A stretch of DNA of 64,000 bases, taken from the NCBI RefSeq assembly GCF_963678635.1, contig NC_087062.1, forward strand, positions 8,418,193 through 8,482,192, written 5' to 3'. The notes beneath the pieces are model-generated. The model was not told the origin of the DNA. It did no database searches and worked only from the letters and a program-made list of their open reading frames with translations. This DNA is from Symsagittifera roscoffensis. Its lineage: Eukaryota; Xenacoelomorpha; Acoela; Convolutidae. This document shows, piece after piece, positions 9,101 to 16,762 of the stretch; the first letter of the stretch is position 1, and the number at the start of each line of letters is the position of its first letter. A program made the position numbers and the translations under genes.

Positions 9101-10164
9101 AACATCTCGTCTTTTGTTTGTGATTGCATAAAAACATCGTCTAAATAGGTGATTGCGTTTTTCTTGAGTATTAGTGGTCTAAAAATTTTGCTCATAAAAG
9201 CTGAAAATGCTGCTGGTCCTATGGATATTCCATAGAATAAGCGGTTGAATTCATATTGTTGGTTTCCGATAACAAATTGTGTTAAACGTCGTGATTGTTC
9301 ATCTAGTGGCATTTGATTGTATGCACTATTCATATCGGCAGTTGTAAAGTATTTGCCGTTTATTTTTGTTAAAATAACTTGTATTGGTTCAATGGGCCAA
9401 TTACATTTTGATTCATCTATAAGTGAATTGAGGTATCTAGCATCGAGAACGATTTTTAATGATTCTCCTTTAGCTAGAATGATAACGGGGTTGATAAATG
9501 TGTTGCCTTTTGGTTGTTCTTCTTTGTTTACTGGTGATATAATGTTGTATTGTTCTAAAATATCGAGTAATCTGTTCACTTTATCATGTAAGTGAATTGG
9601 TACTTTACTTGCTCTCTGTTTTTTGAAAACTGCGTCTGGTTTTAACGGGAGATGTAGTGATGAACTGATTTTGCCAACATCGAATTTTGATGTTGCATAG
9701 ACTGATGAATATTTAATTAGCTGTTTGGCTAATTTTTCGAATTCGTCTTGTGTTATTTGTGAATGTTGGAAATTAAACATTGTTAAAAATTTCTGTTGGT
9801 CCTCTGTGTAGTTACCTATGTTGAATGTAGGTTTGAAATATGGAGTTTTTGTGAAATAATCCGTATTTCTGTTTTCGTTACTTATTATATTATTTATAGA
9901 TAATTCTTCATTAAGAATTGTAGATTGGCAAATATCTAGTAATTGGAGTATATTATTTACGCGATAGGCTTTTTCGTGTATTGGTGATATTGTAGCGTTG
10001 GTTTCGCAGTATCCTAAAAGTCCTAAAGGTAATGTTACTTGGTAAGGTGTGTTGTTATAGACATGTAAAGAAATGATATCGGAATTCGAATTTTTCAAAT
10101 ATTTTATGGATGAGATTGTGATTTTGAAAAATTTATGAATAGGTTTGAATTCAAATTCTGACAT
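6133..10164 (-). CDS. pol: Pol polyprotein: reverse transcriptase, RNase H, integrase (1343 aa)
   Basis: Order and rough residue positions: RT ~190-420 with YLDD at about 339-342; RNase H ~480-610 (CDASNFGIGAALL near 488, TDHKPI near 555); integrase zinc finger ~855-895 (GHSGSEKTY and CNDCIVC); catalytic core with D in SFDTKGPIS, D in VTDNGTEF and E in NGLVEGMN, the last two 35 residues apart; then a GPY-type C-terminal module (RKGPYQII) near 1200 and a Lys/Asn-rich tail. All catalytic signatures are intact and there is no internal stop, so the enzyme could be functional. The frame is identical to that of Gag-protease: between the Gag stop at 10,257-10,255 and this ATG the frame is open, so the true product may begin by stop-codon readthrough rather than at this ATG. 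Confidence 0.93.
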   Translation of the reverse strand: MSEFEFKPIHKFFKITISSIKYLKNSNSDIISLHVYNNTPYQVTLPLGLLGYCETNATISPIHEKAYRVNNILQLLDICQSTILNEELSINNIISNENRNTDYFTKTPYFKPTFNIGNYTEDQQKFLTMFNFQHSQITQDEFEKLAKQLIKYSSVYATSKFDVGKISSSLHLPLKPDAVFKKQRASKVPIHLHDKVNRLLDILEQYNIISPVNKEEQPKGNTFINPVIILAKGESLKIVLDARYLNSLIDESKCNWPIEPIQVILTKINGKYFTTADMNSAYNQMPLDEQSRRLTQFVIGNQQYEFNRLFYGISIGPAAFSAFMSKIFRPLILKKNAITYLDDVFMQSQTKDEMFNVLEKYHQILQNENLKAAPDKSHFFLTRVKFLGHNIERKTITPLKSRIDAIQKLQPPTNKKKIQEFLGMLNFLSKYVYKMQLYLRPFYNILRQQNNFEWNTEHQTRFEEIKKLLTEQISNTIPDSNQPFYAMCDASNFGIGAALLQSHNGTNKMNLISANSRLFTQAELRLSTLMRECTAIIYTLTEYEFLILGSKHPTVLFTDHKPIIFLFTQKSNPNHRVYRFQLILMKFPNLHIVWTAGKNLALPDTLGRNTPPELLTRKTTVEIPKNIKFYLAENETSPRLECKYAVKTDIEQSQINNLQHFPLYLDCQNNHYEVDLLGTSTFKPIPYSQWIKNNTQQKRTKQHPPKKDHFPLIEKEDLTDKINLSGPQTNDSKYTINQVFDLHDPLDTIPLSKLEIENIFLPPTETITISTLKQYQNLDPVIRQLKSWHKYKTKPIKADSTILGNKTLLRYFRKFNNTTINENTDLLEYNLNESTVPCLPISMILIAFNISHTQNIKGHSGSEKTYSNFIQNFYFPNAPIWIKVLCNDCIVCQLNKPYPNQKQIAQKQNFKGQSLYFNHRISFDTKGPISPSSEGNSYIMVIVDAFTHYVALNPVPHCNAYYAYTTLYEHWIAKFGLPEILVTDNGTEFINNEIITLCHLYNIKHKPRTSHAPWTNGLVEGMNRSLQEYLRCIINGNDTKYTEWSADVKLFPLAYNSQITTTLGMSPYEMVFNQKPRKPIMFTANSHKNAQGYCQPNKDSICYNLPLHTHDEDHFHHPQILKLASGTHTEWILNRDKKHNEIYQKITKKLLQRQNINEQINSRFTPASDLKIGTFVLIPNFNTQKGISKKLQPLRKGPYQIIAKPTDVTYKITDSNTKEIVQHRNNLLPYYPKEYALRELTQLYSFTGLKIIQNEPHLKNTEQNDNPTENQNTKPTATKNNTQNHKESPKQRKNRKMTEQIIPQEEIDKSEHRKTTRLRNQPRKNYKMFIPQSKILKKVEFKK

Positions 10165-10260
10165 ATAAAATTTTTGTTTGTTTTGTTCTTTATCATATTG
10201 GTGAACTTGTTTGATTGAAAAATTATAGATATTTCCTGATAGTGGTTTTAGGTGTTATCT
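10165..10260 (-). promoter_or_regulatory. Single in-frame TAA between gag-pro and pol; candidate readthrough site
   Basis: Gag-protease and Pol lie in one frame, separated by one TAA (10,257-10,255) followed by 30 sense codons up to the Pol ATG. The stop context is TAA CAC CTA, one base off the known leaky CAR-YYA context that follows the TMV replicase stop. Most gypsy elements use a -1 shift or one fused frame, while gammaretroviruses use readthrough. Alternatives: reinitiation at the Pol ATG, or a simple nonsense mutation. Confidence 0.55.
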
Positions 10261-13200
10261 TTGTTTGTTAAATATCGGGTAGAATTTTGAAAAGAATGGT
10301 GGTTGTTTATTTAATCTTTGAAAAAATGTTAAGGATGTTTCTTTTGTTTTTGTATATTTATCTTTGATTAATATTTTACTATTTAGTATGTTAATTGTTG
10401 GTATATACTTCGAAATAAATGGTATTCCAATGATATTATATTTAATGTCAGTGATATGGAATATTTGTTTAAATGGCTTATTTAAAATTTTGCTTTGTTC
10501 CATTGTTCTGGTGGGGAGGAGAAATAATTGGATTTTTCCGTAGTTTATCAATGTTGATCCTTGTGCTGTTGCTAGCTTACTGGAGGTTTCAAGAGGTATT
10601 AACTTTGGGTGTAAAGTTTTTATTTCATTCCATGTGGGGATGTTTATTATGTTTGATTCTGCTCCTGAATCAATTAAAAAATCTATTTCAAGGTCTGGTG
10701 GTTGAAATTCTTTATTTCTTGGGCTTTCTAAGAGAAATGGTATTGTCCAAATTTTTTCTTTGGGTTGTTCTTTTTGTATATTTTGATAAATGTGGTTTGT
10801 ATTCAAGCATTTTGTTTTGGTATTTTTATTGGTTTGATCTGTAGTGTTAATCTCGTTTGTTTCTTGCGTCGTTGGTGTGAAATTTATGGGTGTAGTGTAA
10901 TAATTTTGAAGAAATTCTGATTGATTTTCATATATGTGTGATGAAAAAGGTTGTTCATATATGACAGATTCATAGTCATTTTCGACTTTTATCATATTGA
11001 TAGAAAGAGTGTTTTCAGTATCACTTTCTGAATCTGATGATGTACAGTTTATTTGATTGAGTTGTAACGTATCAGTTACTGTGTCATCAATACCTGGAGG
11101 GTCTGATGTTGTTTCTGGATTAGATTGTACTTGATTAATATGTCTTTGATGTTTAGGTGTACTACTTCTGTGGCGATTATTAGAATTATTATAGTTATTA
11201 TTATTCCGGTGTGGTGATTGGGAATAATTTCTATAACGATTATTATAACTTGGGTGTCGATTTTGTGAATTATTTCGCGATCTGTTTTGGTAATTATTGT
11301 TTGGTCTGTTATAGTTCGATCTATTATATGAGTTATTCCTTGATCGATTGTTCGGGTAATTCTGGTTTCGGTTGTTTGAATAACTTCTATTTCGATTATA
11401 GGAGTAGTTTCTATTCCTATTGTATGATGAATTTCGTGATTGGTTGTTTGGATAGTAGTTATTTCTTGATTGGGAATTAGATCTAGAAACAAATCGTTGT
11501 GTGTTTGAATTTGATCTGGAGTAGTTATTTCGACTATTTGGTCTATTGTAGTGATTTTGTGATGAATTATACGTATTTCTTCGTTCTGGTGATCTTCCTC
11601 TATAACTTGAGTTATATGGTGATTGATTTCTTGTATAATTTGTATTGTTCGGGAGTGGTTTTCCTGAACTGTTGTTGCTGTGGACTGTTTTGTTCGGTAG
11701 ATTTTGATCTTTTTTCATGTATTGATAGAATGATTTATTTGGTTCTTTATATTTTTGAGGTTTATTTTGATTATCTTGCTGTTTTTGTCTACATTCGGAA
11801 ATACTATGTCCGTATCGTCGGCAATAATTACACCATTTTTTGAAAGATGGTTTGCCTTTAAAGTTTGGGTTCTTTTCGTAGATATTGAGTATTTCAGTGA
11901 TTTTTTCAACGAGGTCTGTCTCTGATTCCTGTATATTATTAATATTAGTGGGAGTCGTTTCAATTCTGTTAACGTAGTGTAATTTCAGATTTTCCGTTTC
12001 TTCTAGTTTCATCGTGATTTCTGCTTGTTCTAATTTGTCTACTAGTTTTCGAAAATCTAAATCGGGTTCTCGAATTGAAGAAGGATGTGATGCTCTCTTT
12101 TTTATTGCTATTTTCCTTAATTGTGGTGTTAAGGTCATCATTAAGATTTCTGTCATCTTTGTGTTTTTATAGTCATGTGTATTTAATGAATATGCTTTTC
12201 GAACTAGTGTTTCGATTCGTACTGCTATTTGCTTGATGGTTTCGTTTGGTAATCTGCGAATTTCATTACATAAAACTCTTTGTTGTTGTTTGTTTCTTTC
12301 GGAGTCAAACATTTTTGAAAATTCTTGTGTAAATCTTTTCCAGTTTGATTTTATTTCTAGAGGTAGTACTGAAAACCATTTTTGGGCTGCGCCATCTAAG
12401 GTTGTTTGTATTAACGCTGTGCGTCGATGTATCCAATTTTGATGTAGTGGCGTATTAATTGGTTCAGGTCCAATATTTAAAATCAGGTTTGCTGTTACTG
12501 CATTTAAATAATCTTCTACAGAGTATTCAGGGTCTGTTCCTGTGAAAACCATTAAAGGTTTGTTTGATGTTATTGATGATCCACCCATAAGGTATGGATT
12601 CATTGTCATTTGTAATGATTCTGCTGCATTTGGCATTTGAGAAAAATTTGAAAGTTGGTTTCTTGTTATTTCATGTTGTTGGAGATAATATGGGAGTGGT
12701 ATTTCATTTTGCATTTGTGATGCTTGATACGAGTGTGCAGTCATTGGATTTTGTTGTTGAATTGGTTGAAAGGATTGTGTATTAATTAGATTTTGTTGTT
12801 GAATTGGTTGTTGATGTTGTGCATCTATTGGTTGTGGAGAAAAATTTCTATGATTTGTACGTGTTTTCTGTATTCCTTGTCTACGATATTCTTGAGTATT
12901 TTGTGCAAATATATCTGGTTGTAAGAAATCATCATCTGAGGATAAATAATCCATTTGATAAGATGTCTGTTTTTTATTTTTATTTTGTTGAAAAAATGGG
13001 TAATTTTCACTGTGATCCCGTGGAGGATTTGTTTGGAAATTTGTTGAATTAGGTTGGGCCATTGGGTTATCCCAATTTCGAGATCTTGTATATTGGTTAA
13101 AATTTCTTTGTGGTTGATTATATGTTTTTGATGGATGTGTATAATTATAATTATGGTCTGCAAAGTTGTTTCTAGTGAATGTTTTGCGTGTTTTTGGTGG

Positions 13201-14355
13201 TATTGCCATGGGTCTGTATGTTTGGTAATCCATATGTGAATATTTAGGGGCAACCGAAGGTTTAACGGTTGATTGTAAGGTTACCTGTGTTTGTGAAGGA
13301 TTTGTATTTCTTGGTGTTGTTAAATTTGGGCGTATTGGTGAAATACTTTGTTGTGTAGTTGTTGTGTGTACAATTTCTTCATTTATGAAGTGTGATGGTG
13401 TCTGGATATCTTGTTGAGTAAGATTCCTAGTTCCATTGAGGTTTTCATTGTGTATAACTGTAGAGTTTAAACTATTATTTTGTGTATCGGGTAAAAATGT
13501 ATTATAGTTTAATGGTGTTGCATCAATTGTTAATGGTATTACTCTTACATAATCTCTTATGTAAGATATTGTACCTATTGCTTGACTTGAGATTGATTGT
13601 GGAAAGCTTATAAATGCGGGATGAGACCATTCGGGGTCCCAAACATAATCTGATTGTTCTGTGATAGCGGTATCATCGTTCGAATTTTGGGGTCTAAAAT
13701 TTTTTCTTGCTTGTGCAATTAAATCAATATTGTGTGTGAAATAATCTATTATGAACCATGCCAAAATTTTTTGTAGATCGTGTTTTGTATGTTGTGAAAC
13801 GTCGTCTTTCGTGAAATTTTCTTTAATGATGTTTAAATAACTAGAGAGTAGTGTGATTTCATGTCGTACTCTTAAATGTTTAGATGTTTCTGTCGGTGAG
13901 ACATTTGTTATTGGGATTTCGTTTTCTAATATCGAAATATAACTATATATTATTGCGAAAACTTCATTGGTGAATATGGAGTTTGCTCTTTGTGAGTTAT
14001 GGTATTGGATGCTTTTTATATATTCTGAAAAAACTTTTGAAAATTCTAAATCAAGATCGTCTGTTTGAATTGTATATTTTCTATTATTATGGTTTGGTGA
14101 GGTGAATTCTATGGAGTAGATTCCATACTGTTGTGTTATGTTGCATATATCTTTTAGATAGTGATCTATGATTTGTCTTTTGATTTTTACATCGGGGAAC
14201 TCTGTTTTACATGGACTGATTCCGGGTTCAAATAAATTTACGAGTAAATTTTGACAAAATATGTGTTGTCCTCTATCAGTATCTGCGTCTACTATAAAAG
14301 GAAAGATTTCATCATCATCTGGAGTTTCTTCACCTGGGGTGTGCGTTGAACTCAT
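10255..14355 (-). CDS. gag-pro: Gag-protease polyprotein with unusually long Gag (1366 aa)
   Basis: An N-terminal ~230-residue region of no known family is followed by a long Gln/Asn/Pro/Thr-rich segment with a duplicated FQPIQQQN-type repeat near residue 520; a retrotransposon capsid-like domain (~610-800; DGAAQKWFSVLP near 650); one CCHC knuckle CNYCRRYGHSISEC near 845; an Arg/Asn/Ser/Tyr repeat region (~890-1080) likely to bind RNA; an acidic Ser-rich patch; and an aspartic protease with FLIDSGAESNII near 1230. Typical gypsy Gag is a few hundred residues, so the N-terminal half is an addition. The start overlaps the 155-aa ORF by 26 nt. The stop is followed in frame by pol. Confidence 0.9.
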   Translation of the reverse strand: MSSTHTPGEETPDDDEIFPFIVDADTDRGQHIFCQNLLVNLFEPGISPCKTEFPDVKIKRQIIDHYLKDICNITQQYGIYSIEFTSPNHNNRKYTIQTDDLDLEFSKVFSEYIKSIQYHNSQRANSIFTNEVFAIIYSYISILENEIPITNVSPTETSKHLRVRHEITLLSSYLNIIKENFTKDDVSQHTKHDLQKILAWFIIDYFTHNIDLIAQARKNFRPQNSNDDTAITEQSDYVWDPEWSHPAFISFPQSISSQAIGTISYIRDYVRVIPLTIDATPLNYNTFLPDTQNNSLNSTVIHNENLNGTRNLTQQDIQTPSHFINEEIVHTTTTQQSISPIRPNLTTPRNTNPSQTQVTLQSTVKPSVAPKYSHMDYQTYRPMAIPPKTRKTFTRNNFADHNYNYTHPSKTYNQPQRNFNQYTRSRNWDNPMAQPNSTNFQTNPPRDHSENYPFFQQNKNKKQTSYQMDYLSSDDDFLQPDIFAQNTQEYRRQGIQKTRTNHRNFSPQPIDAQHQQPIQQQNLINTQSFQPIQQQNPMTAHSYQASQMQNEIPLPYYLQQHEITRNQLSNFSQMPNAAESLQMTMNPYLMGGSSITSNKPLMVFTGTDPEYSVEDYLNAVTANLILNIGPEPINTPLHQNWIHRRTALIQTTLDGAAQKWFSVLPLEIKSNWKRFTQEFSKMFDSERNKQQQRVLCNEIRRLPNETIKQIAVRIETLVRKAYSLNTHDYKNTKMTEILMMTLTPQLRKIAIKKRASHPSSIREPDLDFRKLVDKLEQAEITMKLEETENLKLHYVNRIETTPTNINNIQESETDLVEKITEILNIYEKNPNFKGKPSFKKWCNYCRRYGHSISECRQKQQDNQNKPQKYKEPNKSFYQYMKKDQNLPNKTVHSNNSSGKPLPNNTNYTRNQSPYNSSYRGRSPERRNTYNSSQNHYNRPNSRNNYSRSNSNTQRFVSRSNSQSRNNYYPNNQSRNSSYNRNRNYSYNRNRSYSNNRNQNYPNNRSRNNSYNRSNYNRPNNNYQNRSRNNSQNRHPSYNNRYRNYSQSPHRNNNNYNNSNNRHRSSTPKHQRHINQVQSNPETTSDPPGIDDTVTDTLQLNQINCTSSDSESDTENTLSINMIKVENDYESVIYEQPFSSHIYENQSEFLQNYYTTPINFTPTTQETNEINTTDQTNKNTKTKCLNTNHIYQNIQKEQPKEKIWTIPFLLESPRNKEFQPPDLEIDFLIDSGAESNIINIPTWNEIKTLHPKLIPLETSSKLATAQGSTLINYGKIQLFLLPTRTMEQSKILNKPFKQIFHITDIKYNIIGIPFISKYIPTINILNSKILIKDKYTKTKETSLTFFQRLNKQPPFFSKFYPIFNKQR
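11160..11610 (-). repeat. Degenerate repeats encoding the Arg/Asn/Ser/Tyr tract of Gag
   Basis: A ~450-nt run of short repeats coding for units such as NRNRNYSYNRNRSYSNNRN. The same stretch is open in a second frame, which is a by-product of the repeat. Such basic, Tyr/Arg-rich low-complexity tracts often bind RNA or drive condensation; that role is inferred. Confidence 0.7.
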
Positions 14356-14797
14356 TTTTTCGTTCGATTACTGTTAATATGTAATTATTAATGTGTCGAA
14401 TTGGTTGATTCCAATTGTATAAATGTACTGGTTTGTGTTTGTACTGCTTTTTTATTCTTCTTTTTCCTCTTTGTGATGAATTTGAAGTTGTTTCTGAGTC
14501 AGAGAAATATAATTGATCGTGAATTGGGCAATTTTTATCTATTGATTCTTTTAGTTTGTAAAGTTCGTCTAAACTGTTGGTTTCTGATTCTGAAAATGCG
14601 TTTCGATTTTTTGAAAATCTTTTTCGTGTTATTTGTCTTTGTTTCGTTATTATTTTTCTTTTTAGTGTTTGTCGTTTTGTTCGAATGTATCCAACTGTTT
14701 GTGTATGAGGTGTGATTACAAGGTCGTATTTTTTGTTATCTATTTCACAATTGTGTAAAACGATTGTTTGTTTATTTCCTAGGTTTTTAAATGACAT
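14330..14797 (-). CDS. Small basic ORF (155 aa) upstream of gag
   Basis: Begins MSFKNLGNKQTIVLHNCE with ATG at 14,797. The middle is strongly basic (QTLKRKIITKQRQITRKRF), followed by a Ser/Glu patch and a second basic patch (RGKRRIKKQYKHKP). It lies in a different frame from gag and overlaps its start by 26 nt, so it is either translated first with gag reached by reinitiation, leaky scanning or a shift, or it is a small nucleic-acid-binding accessory protein. No family recognised. G-poor coding composition matches the rest of element 1. Confidence 0.6.
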   Translation of the reverse strand: MSFKNLGNKQTIVLHNCEIDNKKYDLVITPHTQTVGYIRTKRQTLKRKIITKQRQITRKRFSKNRNAFSESETNSLDELYKLKESIDKNCPIHDQLYFSDSETTSNSSQRGKRRIKKQYKHKPVHLYNWNQPIRHINNYILTVIERKNEFNAHPR

Positions 14798-14978
14798 AAG
14801 GTTTAGAATGACGGATGCAAAGGGTTGTTAAATGATTTCTATTTTCCTAAACTGTTAGTTCTTACGATTTTTTGGTTAGCTTAACCTGGGTCTGTTTGTT
14901 CAGGGTTGGAGAGAAAAGTATATCGATTCCGGAGAATGATTTTTTACTTTCTCGTGGCTAGTATAAGTTAAGGTGTTA

Positions 14979-14994
14979 ACTTACTTAATCTTAC
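14979..14994 (-). promoter_or_regulatory. Two adjacent candidate 5' splice sites in the leader
   Basis: On the minus strand the sequence reads GTAAGA then GTAAGT within 16 nt. A leader donor joined to an acceptor after pol would make a subgenomic message for the small membrane, Met-free and envelope frames. Seen: the donor matches. Inferred: their use. Confidence 0.35.
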
Positions 14995-15315
14995 TTAGGG
15001 GTAGTGATTGTGTTCAAGGGTTGGAGAATAGTAAATCGATCCACAAGGTTCAGGTATAATTAGAACGCGAGTAGTTCGTTAGATACTATTTTAAACTTAC
15101 TAAGTCTAAGATTTATCCTGGGTCTGGTAAGAGGGGGGGTCAAGTGAAGGATGAATAACCGAAGTTCTTCACTGTTTATCCTAATTTGAATGATTAGTTT
15201 TGTTTAAAAAATTTCTATTAGTCTTGGGTCTTTAGAAAGGGTTGGGTAGTGAATCGACGTTTGAGGTCGTTAGACACTAATTAAGTGGGTGGGGGAGAAC
15301 AAAGTTGTTCTGTTT

Positions 15316-15400
15316 GATCCAAGGATAAGCCTTGATGATCAAATTTGAAATTTAATTAAGTAGAAAATGATTTAAGATCCAAGGATAAGCCTTGATGATC
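15316..15400 (-). repeat. Duplicated stem-loop (25-bp exact repeat, 60-bp period)
   Basis: Two exact 25-bp copies at 15,316-15,340 and 15,376-15,400. Each has an inverted repeat around the core CAAGGATAAGCCTTG, extended by GATC arms with a 2-nt bulge. Paired hairpins in a retroelement leader are suggestive of genome dimerisation or packaging, which is inference. Confidence 0.65.
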
Positions 15401-15730
15401 TGGGTTTAAAATTAAGTGAATTTAAGTTTTAATAAAATTTTAAATATGTGTAAAGGAAAGATTTAGTGTTTTGATGATATTAGTGGGTTTATGATTGCTG
15501 TTATGTTTTAGATGATGAAGCTGGAACAACAGGATGATTTATGATTACTAACCATTTATTGTCATGCTACTAATTTTTATTTTTATTTTCCAATAAATAT
15601 TTTTCAAACATTTTTTGTATAATACTGCAGAGTTTTAGGAAAACGATCTTAGATCTTTTTATCAATCGTTATTGTATATTAATAAATTTGTTTAGCGCCT
15701 GAAATGATTTTGAAGAGTAACTTCAAGGTT

Positions 15731-15964
15731 TTATGTTTGCAAATGGAAATCTAAATTCATTGCAAGTAGTATTCGAAATATAAAAGTTTGTTCTGGCTTT
15801 TGCCGAACTATCATATAACTATACGGCAAGTTTCTACTTTGTCGTATGTCGTCTTTGGTTCGAGGTCTTCTTCCAATTCCGGGTAGTTCTGTTATGGTTC
15901 GGAATATTGGCTCTGATCTATTGAGTCGTAGAGACATTTCGATTAAATTATTGTCGTATAACAT
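15731..15964 (-). CDS. Leader ORF (77 aa), doubtful
   Basis: ATG at 15,964, the first frame after the candidate primer site. The product MLYDNNLIEMSLRLNRSEP... is polar with Arg-rich GRRPRTKDD and no recognised domain. It could be an upstream ORF or chance. Its codon composition is less G-poor than the main frames. Confidence 0.25.
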   Translation of the reverse strand: MLYDNNLIEMSLRLNRSEPIFRTITELPGIGRRPRTKDDIRQSRNLPYSYMIVRQKPEQTFIFRILLAMNLDFHLQT

Positions 15965-16030
15965 TTTTGTAAATGTTTTTGTCTAATTTCTAATCTATTT
16001 TGGTTAATTCTAATCTATTAAGGTCTTGTT

Positions 16031-16050
16031 CGAGACTTATGGTCGCACCA
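16031..16050 (-). other. Candidate primer binding site of element 1
   Basis: The minus strand reads TGGTGCGACCATAAGTCTCG, starting with the TGG expected of a tRNA 3' CCA complement and followed a few bases on by CGAAC, the complement of a T-loop TTCG. It lies 2 nt inside a possible LTR end (TGAGTTAG at 16,053 on plus). The implied T-loop is one base out of register and I cannot name the tRNA, so this is tentative. Confidence 0.35.
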
Positions 16051-16052
16051 GA

Positions 16053-16352
16053 TGAGTTAGGACCGAAGTGTAACTCATAGAGTAATTTCGGATAGGGTAC
16101 ACCGTATGCTCGTCACGCTATCTTATTTTCGGCCGGATAGATTCGTGCAACTTCTTAGTCTAATACCGATCCTAATCTTACTCTTATACTATCTAGTCTC
16201 AGGTTGTTTAACTAGTCTCTGCTAGGCTCAATAGATCTAGGGTATACTGGTTTATTGCGGCTGCTGAAGTGCTCGGGAGAGTCCAACTAATTTCTAAGTT
16301 AAATTCAAATCTCTCTGGTGCTGAAATTACAAGTAACTTCAGCACTTACAAA
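16053..16352 (-). other. Possible 5' LTR of element 1 (boundaries unproven)
   Basis: Region between the candidate primer site and the Tc1 remnant. On plus it begins TGAGTTAG and holds the inverted repeat TGAGTTA/TAACTCA at its edge and a GTGCTGAA/TTCAGCAC hairpin near 16,319-16,347. There is no partner LTR in the window to test it against. Confidence 0.3.
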
Positions 16353-16382
16353 TAAGTGGGTTGTTAGTTAGATGGATCATGA

Positions 16383-16637
16383 TTGGTTAATATTAAATAC
16401 TTTACATTGGTAAAACATTTAATTTATCCAATCATAAAATGTAGTTTAGATCAGGTTCCAAATTACTTGAAACAGAAGATTCGTGAAAAACACCCTGCAA
16501 CAGTTAAAGAACTTATTCGTCAAGTCTTCGAAACATTTTTGGCAATTCCGGACGAGTACATTCATCGGTTATGTCGGAGCGTTCCTCGTAGAAAAAATGC
16601 AGTTCTAAAAAATAATGGTTATCAGACCAAATACTAA
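16383..16637 (+). pseudogene. Tc1/mariner transposase C-terminal fragment
   Basis: The last ~65 residues read VPNYLKQKIREKHP...IPDEYIHRLCRSVPRRKNAV...GYQTKY, matching the C-terminal end typical of Tc1-like transposases (helix, then SMPRR..AVI...G..TKY). The catalytic DDE core and N-terminal DNA-binding domain are absent, so only the 3' tail of the element survives next to element 1. A Tc1-like terminal repeat follows near 16,763-16,789. Confidence 0.75.
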
Positions 16638-16762
16638 ATTCGTTAATTTTTGTTAAATTTTATCATTTTTTGTTAATTAGTTTAAAAATTTTATGTAAAT
16701 TTTGAACAGAGTGTAAATTAAGTGTTAATATTAAAAGAGTTCTTAGTTTTCACACCTTGTCT

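Larger units (their letters stand above)
14798..15730 (-). other. Leader region of element 1 with repeated motifs
   Basis: No good ORF. On the plus strand, diverged copies of a GGGTTGGAGA...ATCGAT(T/C)C motif sit near 14,905, 15,018 and 15,240. Two strong splice-donor-like GTAAG sites occur on the minus strand at 14,994-14,990 and 14,984-14,979. Two identical stem-loop units lie at 15,316-15,340 and 15,376-15,400. By position this is where a retroelement keeps its packaging, dimerisation and splice-donor signals. Confidence 0.5.
1..16352 (-). mobile_element. Large env-bearing Ty3/gypsy retroelement (element 1), 3' end beyond the window
   Basis: All frames below 14,797 read on the minus strand, packed end to end: 155-aa ORF, Gag-protease, Pol, two small membrane ORFs, a Met-free frame, an envelope-like gene and a further open frame reaching base 1. 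Family is Ty3/gypsy because Pol runs RT, RNase H, integrase, with a D-D35-E integrase and a GPY-like module. The coding strand is visibly A- and C-rich and G-poor, unlike the flanks. The 3' LTR lies left of the window, so no LTR pair can be compared; the right end is placed only by a candidate primer site (16,031-16,050) and a possible LTR start TGAGTTAG at 16,053, and the outer end near 16,350 is a guess. Length is at least about 15-16 kb, large for the family. Confidence 0.85.

Noticed and set aside
11076-13253. Long minus-strand ORFs inside gag (138 aa at 11,076-11,492 and 142 aa at 12,825-13,253)
   Set aside because: Alternate-frame readings of the Gag repeat and Gln/Asn-rich regions.
14798-15440. 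CRISPR-like reading of the spaced leader repeats
   Set aside because: Only two exact copies, eukaryotic retroelement context, and no cas genes.
16021-16050. Possible tRNA gene (GTTCGAGAC ... GGTCGCACCA)
   Set aside because: The T-stem does not pair and there is no D- or anticodon arm upstream; better explained as a primer site.
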